From: Apostichopus californicus
Taxonomy: Eukaryota > Echinodermata > Holothuroidea > Aspidochirotida > Stichopodidae
Assembly: GCA_020650975.1 (NCBI GenBank)
Contig: JAIPMN010002094.1
Location: 1 to 41,485 of the forward strand
Direction of reading: 5' to 3'
Length of the DNA: 41,485 nt
The translations under genes and the position numbers were made by a program. Shown in pieces: positions 34,216 through 41,485 of this stretch. Under the pieces are notes generated by a model. It did no database searches, was not told where the DNA came from, and was given only the letters and a program-made list of their open reading frames with translations. The first letter of the stretch is position 1, and each line of letters opens with the position of its first letter.

Positions 34216-34992
34216 TGTCTCAGTGGAGGGAACGTGTGTAATAAACTGTTTTAAAACTGCGGTGGTTCCAATTCCTTTCTGCTTGTGGTTTCAAACATCG
34301 TTTCCATATGTTTCTCAACACGGTAACGACTTTAGTAGGGACGTTCGTAGAAAAATATGGTCAATATCTAATAGAAAACGTAATTGGTTTCGGTTGATCT
34401 TGATATTAGACTCGGAAAGGATGTAACAAAGGGAGGATGGAGTATTTCCGGAGGGAGAAGGGAGGAGGGAGGAGGGAGGAAGGGAGATGATCGACAAACA
34501 AATGAGAACTATGTTGGCTACCACGTACCACGTACTGTCAGCCAGTCATTTAGTCATTTGAATTTTCGACTTTTGTTTTTTTATACCTTTTTATAACTGT
34601 AAGTTTACGATATATTTCGGATGTTCAACAAAGGAAAAGAAAAGAAAACGTGAAAATGCCTATATTAATTGATTTGATGGTATGTTATATTACTGTTAAC
34701 GTTGAGTGGTGGGACATTATGATATTAGTAAATGTTCATTACTGTGGCAAACCACAGAATGAAGATATGGCAGAAATAATTAATTAAAATATTGTTTTAG
34801 TATTACACCCAAGAAAAGAGATCGAAGTTAAAAATCAACAAGTAATTTTTGTCAGTATATTTCATTTCACTGTGCATGACAACTACTCTGCTAATATGTA
34901 GTTCTACAACCTATAATACCATCACCAATTATATATGATCATTACCCATTCGACTCTTATCAGGAGAAATCAATGACGAGCTGCCAAAGATA

Positions 34993-36351
34993 TCAACCAA
35001 GTACACGGAGGATTAGAGGCAGGAGAGCACGCAGAATTTTACCGACAATTTTGAACGCCATCCTCCAGGAAAAGTGCCAACGTCGACGTTGCAAAGGAGT
35101 TAAATCTTCAAAACGGTCAGGTAGGTCTTCTCCTTCGTATTGCAGCCCCTTCATCTTCAAATCTCTGGCAACCATATCAAATACTTTGCTACTAAAGTCG
35201 TCATCCAAGCTCAACTCTACGAGTCTCTCACTTAAAGCAACTGGAAGTCCTTGATCGTCAGAGATACCCCGAACCTTGTGTGCCTTGACATAGTTGTTAA
35301 GGTCCTTCCAATATTCGCGATCTTCTGGGATTAGAGCTTTCTCGTCAAATGCATCATCTCGTTTAAACAGTTCCGAGAGAAAGTCTCTCTCCGAGGTATC
35401 TTTCAAGTTTGACGGGGATGCTGAAAGTCAAGGAAGACATCGTAATATTAGCAAATTGCCACAAGTATACAAGAATATCATTCTCTTGCTTTTCTTTGCA
35501 TTTAAAGATGACAGTTACGATTAAACAGTTTTTGAAGATATGATTGCTTATCGCAATTCTAGAACGTTCGTATGAGCCACGTGGTATATCATTTTTTAAA
35601 CATTTCTTTCACTTTAAACGGCTTAGGATGGAACAGTATGGATGGGAATAATTATGTTATTGATACGAAAGCTCAATTGGCAGAAAGTGGATCAGTGGAC
35701 AGCTCTATAAACCAGGATCCGATCAACAAGCGTTCGTATTTAGCGTTCTGTGGTGTGCCTACCAGTGACAAGGAAAGTGAAAGCAGGCCTCTGAGGTATC
35801 CCGTGGACAGATTAGAATTCAACCCTGTATGGTATGTAGCAATTAACCACCCACATGTGTAAGCTTTTGCTTTCATTTAACCTATTCATTTTACTAACAA
35901 TTCTAGCTCATAAAATATTCTGCATAACTCTAAATGCCACTGTGCCGCCATTTATTGACTGAGAAATCAATTTTCAAATCGTTAAAGTTAGCTTAATCTG
36001 TTGTATGCTAAATCTGATCAACCACAATATCATAACTTGAAACAGAGACATTTGTAAAGATTTAAATAACAGACCAAGAAGACATGGCAAACTATTTATT
36101 GGATCCGATTGATGTAATGAGGATGGAACAATGCACTTTAATTAAGAATGATCCAATTAAAGAAAAGTGACTTGTTATGAGATCATATATGAAAGAACGT
36201 TGCGCAACGTTGCGCAAATTAAGGCCTATACTGACTAAGTTTAAAGTACAAATAATATTAAAATTGCGATATCTTTGCATAAAACCAACTCACCCAGAGT
36301 GGTGACAGTGGTAAAGGCCAGAACCAGAGCGATAACTTTGAGAAGCGACAT
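34993..36351 (-). CDS. Secreted cationic peptide precursor B2 (putative antimicrobial/cytolytic helical peptide)
   Basis: Exons 36351-36294 and 35420-34993 give 161 residues. The signal peptide is MSLLKVIALVLAFTTVTTL, phase-1 donor CTGG|GTGAGT; the acceptor is cttgactttcag and the junction codon is Ala, so cleavage after TTLA fits. The propeptide starts SPSNLKDTSERDFL, contains IPEDREYWKDL, is acidic overall and ends EDLTPLQRRR. The 28-residue C-terminus starts WHFSWRMAFKIVGKIL, continues RALLPLILRVL and ends in Gly. It has net positive charge (Arg/Lys at regular spacing) with a very hydrophobic second half. The A and B precursors share WKDL, the acidic ED-LP/LT-P-QRR processing region and the intron phase, so they are old paralogues. 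It is the only B copy with a complete 5' end. Confidence 0.82.
36294..36351 (-). CDS. Precursor B2 exon 1 (signal peptide)
   Basis: 19 codons plus one base, MSLLKVIALVLAFTTVTTL, with n-region Lys and a long hydrophobic core, then G|GTGAGT. It lies outside the duplicated segment, so it exists once in the window. Confidence 0.82.
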
Positions 36352-36437
36352 CCTGAGTCCACGGTAAATGTTCTTAACAACCGAGTAAGAATGTTGGTGG
36401 TTTCTGATGTGATGATTACTGCAAAAGAATGCAACAC

Positions 36438-36445
36438 TTTATAAG
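36438..36445 (-). promoter_or_regulatory. TATA box candidate of precursor B2
   Basis: CTTATAAA on the minus strand lies about 90 bases upstream of the B2 ATG. A TTGCAGTAATCATC initiator-like stretch follows about 25 bases downstream of it. That stretch could alternatively be a 3' splice site (cttttgcag) of a 5' UTR intron. Confidence 0.4.
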
Positions 36446-39400
36446 GAAATCATAACTCATAAATCAAACCACTGGAACAAAGACGTAACAATGAATTAAA
36501 GACAAGGTATGATTTAATAACGAACCTTATATCCTATATATCTATGAAAGGTGCCCAAAATAAAATAGTTGTCGAAGATGATGAAAGAGAAACACTCGTG
36601 AATGTAGGGAAAGAGTCAAGTAGGTGTAAAATATACAGAAACATCAACTTGCGTTAGACTTGTTTCAAAGTTATATTTATTACATATCATTTCCCAAAAC
36701 AAAAAACAAACAAAAATCTTCAATTGTTAGACACTTCTCAGTTTCAACAATATTGTCTGTTTTAGCTAAACGTGTTTTAAAATAGAGCATTATAAATAGA
36801 TGACACGAAAAAGGTATATTAATCATTTGATTGTTTACCGTGATATTGGAATTTGATGATGAAGATGGTGAAATAAAATATTGTAACTCCATATCGAGGG
36901 TACTGACACACTTATATACCTATACAATTGTTGAAAGAATGAATCACTTATTGTTGTTACTGAAGTTATCCCCTCCCCCAAAAAGATCAGGGGGAAGATC
37001 TCAATACCCCTCCCCTCCACTCCCCCTCCCCCGACACACATACTGGCAAAGTGAATATTACAAAATTCCTTAAAGAAAGTGTACCGTACATAAATATGTA
37101 TCATGTATATTTGGCTAAACAGTCGAAAATTCTGTACAACATTATTTTAAAAGTTAAAACATATAACAGCACTATCATCTAAGTACTCTCTACTTTACCC
37201 AAAAACTTCACAATTGGGGAGGGGATTCGCCTCCCTTTAGACCCTTCACCCCTGGACGACTTAACATCTCGCCGCCCCCCCCCCCCAATTGAAGAAAAAA
37301 CGTGGTTGCCTCCTGATCGTTACATGATTCATAAAGATAAACAACAGACAGTTCCCTACAAAGATGATTCCTTGAGAGAAAACATTAAATCTGTCTAAAA
37401 CACAGGTTAATCATTGCTTGTCATAACGTAAGCAACTTACCATCAAACAAGTGGAAGTATACTAAGTCACTTCGTCAAAACGAATACTGAGTACATTACA
37501 ACAAGTCTCTCATATTACATGATTAAACCATCATTAACCGTCCTTTTTCCTTCCCATGGGTATAATTAAGCAACTTTTATAATGAAACAGAAACTAAGAC
37601 GTTAAGGCATCTGAGAAAATCTTTGTCTCCTAAACGATCGCAATGGTTTAGCCTAGTCTACTTTGTAAAACTGTAATCACCAATACACGTCATCTTTTGC
37701 ATCGATTCTTGCAAAGTTTTATCAAACTTTAACTAATCTCATGCTAATTGGTTATCCGACTTTTTTGGTGTCAATTTTTCAAAGACGAATGTAAGTCGAC
37801 TTATGCCAACAAGGTTGCAACCCCTTGTCCGGGAGGATCAAACATTCCCAAATTTCAGGACCGTTTTCTGTGTGTTGCAAACCTACCCTCGGTTAGGATT
37901 TATAATTTATGATTCAGTTAGGAAGTTTGTGGAAACGATGGTGATGTTAATTATCCAATCCCTGTATTACGGTACCAACCTTCTTCAGTTTCTGAACAAC
38001 AAAAAAACGTTTTAAAATAGCAGTTTAGGCTTTAGTGGTATATTACTTCACAAGAAACACGTAACTACCAGTAAATTAACTATCAAGTGTCTCCACAACT
38101 TACGAAGTCGGAGACTAGTATATTAGTTTCGTAAACAGATAGCTCTCTAAGATGAATAGCACACTTCAGTCTTCTTAACATTTTCGAGATTCCAATCCAA
38201 TCCAGTCTCTTCTTCAAATGTGTCGGCTAACTACTTCATTTTGACAGCCTCGTATGCACTCAAAGATTATGTTTAAGCCACCTTCTGTTAATTTATTGGT
38301 TCGTCTGAACTTCCAACGATTTCAATAAATTAAATATAGGTCTAGCTGGGTTTGCTCATATTTCAATAAAAATATAAGTAGAGACCATGGACGTTCCTTG
38401 TATTTTAGACCAATAACGAAGCTGCCAATGAGATGGAAACTGGATAATCTTGAAGTGAAGATGCCTCTGTTCCCGGATGCCCCTCTTGCACTAGTATATA
38501 TCTTTGTCGACATCAATATACTTTTCTCTTTGCTAGATCAAATATAGGATGTAATTATGATTATAATAATTTTCTCACTACATTGCTCATATATTAATGG
38601 ATAAAACGAACGCTTGTAAAGTGACATCAAATGAATCTTTTTATTCACTGTTCAGTCATTACCAGCCAAAAATATGATTGACCTTTCGGGCCAATAAAGG
38701 GAACCAAAATGAAGCATTATCTAAAGTTTGTGTATAAGACATGGTCTTGTTTGTGGAAGGTTCCCCAAATATATAAGCAAAGCTTAAATTATAACTCATT
38801 GTATGAGTAAGGAGAGGGGAGGGGGCTGGGGGGGGGGGGTGGAGAGCAAAAGCGCATGAACATTTGATGGACCATGTATCGCTAATTAAACAATAACTAG
38901 AGGGGAATGTTTTCTTCAGTTATCCTTTTATTTGTCACTGTCAGAATACACACTAAAGCAAATTATATGAAAACATACTTACAGGACAATGATGTGTTTA
39001 CATCTAGTATTAAACAGATTAAAGTAATACCCAAATCAATTAATGAATTAGCGTTGTTTCTTCTATGAATAAATACATATTAAATATAGTCATAATGCTG
39101 CATGTCGTAATAAATGATACCTGAGTATATACACAAAAATAAAAGAACTATCTACCTTTGTATGAATTCGATCAATCCCTGTTTTTGTTTACATTATATT
39201 TCAACAGTTAATATATCACTTTTAGTTGTACCAGATATCTTAAAACGGTAATAGAAGAGGCTTTCTCAGTGTTATAGTTTGTGCACATACGTATAGTGTA
39301 AATTCGAAAGGAAAGACTTCTATGGGTTATATGAAACGTTGAGGGTTAAATTAAACATTAAAACAATTTCAATTGAAACAATTTCGCAACCAATTACCGT

Positions 39401-40240
39401 TTTCAGTCAGAATATGTTCTACGTAGAAATTAGAATTATTGTTTTACTTGAAGGTTATACTTACAAACAGTTGTGCCATTCTCTTATAAGATTCAATTAA
39501 AACATTGTAATTAACTATAGTTAAGAAATGGTGTACAATGAAGGTATTTTACCTATCTATAACTAACGTAGTGTGAGAAACGTTCCTAACGATATCGAAT
39601 TAAACACCAAAAATCACACAGGGAAAGTAAAAACAAATAATGAAACTACCATGAATGTCCGAGGTGAATTTATACATGTACACGATTCTAAGAATATCTG
39701 TGATATAATATGATTATCAATAACTTCAAACCGAAAATAGCCATCTAGGAAAAGAGATTTTCGATCCTTGCATTACACAATAGGTATTTCAGTTTCTTAT
39801 TGTATCATGTACAATTTACTCGAATAATGCCAGAAAATTTTTGTTTCTCAGAAATTCATATATGTGATGAAGTTCTTGTTTTAGGAATTTGACTTATTGC
39901 GTATTTCTTTGATTTTAAAAACCAATATCAATTTATATGTGTCTTTGCCTCATAACTTACTTGATCAGGAAGATTTTGTTATCCTCAGATATCCGTCCGT
40001 CGAGATTTTAAGATCAAAATGAAGTAAATAACCTGTCTTTGCATTCGTTGGGTCTGAATTAAGAAACACACTGTTAAAACTTTACTTGGTCAAACAGCGG
40101 CGAACAAATGGATTCATAGTATACAGCACTATCGATGTAAATATGTTAATCCTATCAAATTATACAAAGGGACTGAAAATAACAATAATTCGGTATAAAA
40201 ACAATTGGACATTTATCCAATAGTTGAGGACTGAGTAAGG
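36446..40240. other. Intergenic stretch, nothing recognised
   Basis: AT-rich with poly-C/poly-G runs at 36965-37031, 37275-37287 and 38817-38840. No exon, RNA gene or transposon terminus was recognised. It separates the B2 promoter from the 3' end of the CLCA-type gene, and both genes point left. Confidence 0.5.
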
Positions 40241-40241
40241 A

Positions 40242-40247
40242 TTTATT
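40242..40247 (-). terminator. Candidate poly(A) signal of the CLCA-type gene
   Basis: AATAAA on the minus strand about 30 bases after the stop codon. Other AT-rich candidates lie further down, so the true 3' end is uncertain. Confidence 0.3.
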
Positions 40248-40275
40248 AACGTTAATCCAAGGTTGGTACCAGTGT

Positions 40276-41352
40276 TTAGGATATAGTGTAAGCGTTGTTG
40301 TTATATGCACTGCTTTGTTCGATGTCATGGTGTTGATTCCTTGTGTCTGGACTAACACTTTTTACATCCTTCGTATCCTTTGAGCACACTTTCACTACAG
40401 TGATAGCAAGTAAAATGAGGACAACAGCGCCCCCGACTACCCCTAACGTGATCCACAAAGGTAGAAGGTTTGGTTTGTCATCTAATTTTTCAGTGGTTAG
40501 AGGTGGTGGTGGAGTTGTTGTAAGTGGGGGTGGTATGTACTGCCGAAGGGTCGCTTGTACTACGTTCGACATGTCCCCTTCATTACCGAAATCGTCTACG
40601 GCGTGCATCGCAAAAATGTACGACACAACAGATCGGTTTTGTGGTACGTCAACCATTACAACGAATAGTTCTGGATCACCAAAGTTACCAGGGGAAAATA
40701 TGTCACCGACAATGAATTCAGTCTCGTTAAGGGCGGGAATTGAACTGTAGTTTGTACGAAGCTCATTGGCTGATGTCGACATCCGAATGATATAATATGA
40801 AGCTGGGGAAAAGAACGAAGAATATAAAACATTGCGGATGACGAGACAACTTTCAGAGTAAAAACATATTATCTTGCTAAAATAGCCCATATCCATCTCT
40901 CACACGAAAATTAATCATATGTTTTGCATCGGTATGAACAATTACATTAGGTTTGCGCAATTACTTACAAAAATTGCTTCTCTCCGATTCAAAGACCATG
41001 CTAGAGTATTGCATGTTCAATACATGTTTGTGGTCTAATTCGTTGTTCTACCATAGAACTCTATACGTGTATAGAGTAACAATGTATGTGATGGTAAGCT
41101 CACCGTTGCCGTTGTCTAGATCGTCTCCAGGAGCTGTGAACTCTAACGTAGCGGTTCCATTGTCATACGATGATGACGTCACAGTCAGATCAACTATTTT
41201 ACTCGGAGGGATGATGTCATCAGTTGGCTGCCAGTTCTGTGGTGTTTCCGGTACTCGACTGGAACCACCTGATATCCCGCGGGTAAACTGAGGGGCGGGT
41301 TCACCCTCTGGCTTAGGAACCGGCATGCCAGGCAGAAGGAGGGTTGTATTAC
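40276..41352 (-). CDS. CLCA-type (calcium-activated chloride channel regulator) protein, C-terminal part; 5' end beyond the window
   Basis: Two minus-strand exons, 41352-41104 and 40802-40276. The first has acceptor atatacag and phase-1 donor AACG|GTGAGC; the second has acceptor cttttccccag and ends in TAA. The first exon gives NTTLLLPGMPVPKPEGEPAP, then PPSKIVDLTVTSSSYDNGTA and TLEFTAPGDDLDNGNG. After the junction (Ala) comes SYYIIRMSTSANELRTNY, later YIFAMHAVDDFGNEGDMSNV. This DLT-LEFTAPGDDLD-G--SYIIR...AVD--GN-G--SNVV pattern is the fibronectin-III-like region of CLCA proteins. It is followed by a Pro/Thr-rich stalk, a transmembrane helix (LLPLWITLGVVGGAVVLILL), and a cytoplasmic tail ending NNNAYTIS. 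N-glycosylation sequons NYSS, NETE and NRSV are present. CLCA proteins are secreted or membrane-tethered metalloprotease/VWA proteins that modulate anoctamin chloride channels; those domains would lie upstream, outside the window. Confidence 0.85.
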
Positions 41353-41485
41353 CTGTATATATATGGAGACAAATTTCGTAATCGGGCTAAGTCACTATTA
41401 TTCCTCGATTATAATGATGGCTGATATTTTACAACGGATACAATATTATGGCACACAATGCAATTGTTTGCTGTATTGCATAGTT

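Larger units (their letters stand above)
28719..35285. repeat. Segmental tandem duplication, unit 2 (about 6.57 kb)
   Basis: It begins at GGATACTAGATTATCAG, directly abutting the broken end of B1. Compared with unit 1 it has extra sequence at about 29155-29225, an expanded GGTTAGACACC repeat (31500-31850) and an extra roughly 390-bp block (33822-34215). It carries the intact A2 and the 3' part of B2; B2 continues beyond the duplicated segment to 36351. Confidence 0.9.

Noticed and set aside
35572..35862. Plus-strand open frame of 96 codons (GWNSMDGNNYVIDTKAQLAE...) inside the B2 intron
   Set aside because: Composition looks somewhat protein-like, but there is no recognised domain and no duplicate in unit 1 to compare. 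It lies wholly within an intron on the other strand; a decayed mobile-element fragment is possible but unsupported.

Overview
This is AT-rich animal nuclear DNA with long introns and many non-autonomous transposons. It has spliced genes, GT-AG introns plus one AT-AC intron, and no bacterial-type operons. The gene content (an M1 aminopeptidase, an LRMDA orthologue, a CLCA-type protein) and the repeat style suggest a marine deuterostome invertebrate. An echinoderm, perhaps a sea cucumber, is my best guess, but no species-diagnostic sequence was seen.

Layout. 1-1400 (+): the last exon of an aminopeptidase N-like M1 peptidase with its poly(A) signal. 200-372 and 3723-3935: two copies of a SINE whose head derives from the 5' end of U2 snRNA; the second has 18-bp target-site duplications. 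5244-7158: three short DNA transposons (MITEs). 6230-18440 (+): a complete seven-coding-exon orthologue of LRMDA (C10orf11), a leucine-rich-repeat protein of 244 codons. Its third coding intron (9527-13710) is a canonical U12-type AT-AC intron. That intron also carries a tandem duplication of its own 5' splice site and a three-level nest of DNA transposons. 18441-22811: non-coding DNA with three tandem-repeat blocks.

22812-36351 (-): the most novel part. A roughly 6-kb segment is duplicated in tandem. It carries a small family of two-exon, minus-strand secreted-peptide genes, here called A1, B1, A2 and B2. Exon 1 encodes a signal peptide and ends in phase 1. Exon 2 encodes an acidic, charged propeptide, a basic RR/RRR site, and a 23-28 residue C-terminal cationic amphipathic helix ending in Gly, a typical amidation donor. 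This is the architecture of host-defence (antimicrobial or cytolytic) helical peptides. A1 and A2 have nearly identical signal and propeptide but very different mature peptides; the A2 peptide is His-rich and clavanin/piscidin-like. B1 is truncated exactly at the duplication junction. Naive ORF calling starts A1 and A2 inside the intron; the true signal-peptide exons lie about 1.3-1.6 kb upstream.

36352-40275: no recognised gene. 40276-41352 (-): the last two exons of a CLCA-type (calcium-activated chloride channel regulator) protein with a fibronectin-III-like region, Pro/Thr-rich stalk, transmembrane helix and cytoplasmic tail. The gene continues past the right edge.

The genes do not form a pathway. 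The peptide cluster is an independently evolving defence-type locus between housekeeping and epithelial genes. Assignments rest on recalled family sequences and splice-site reading; no database search was possible.
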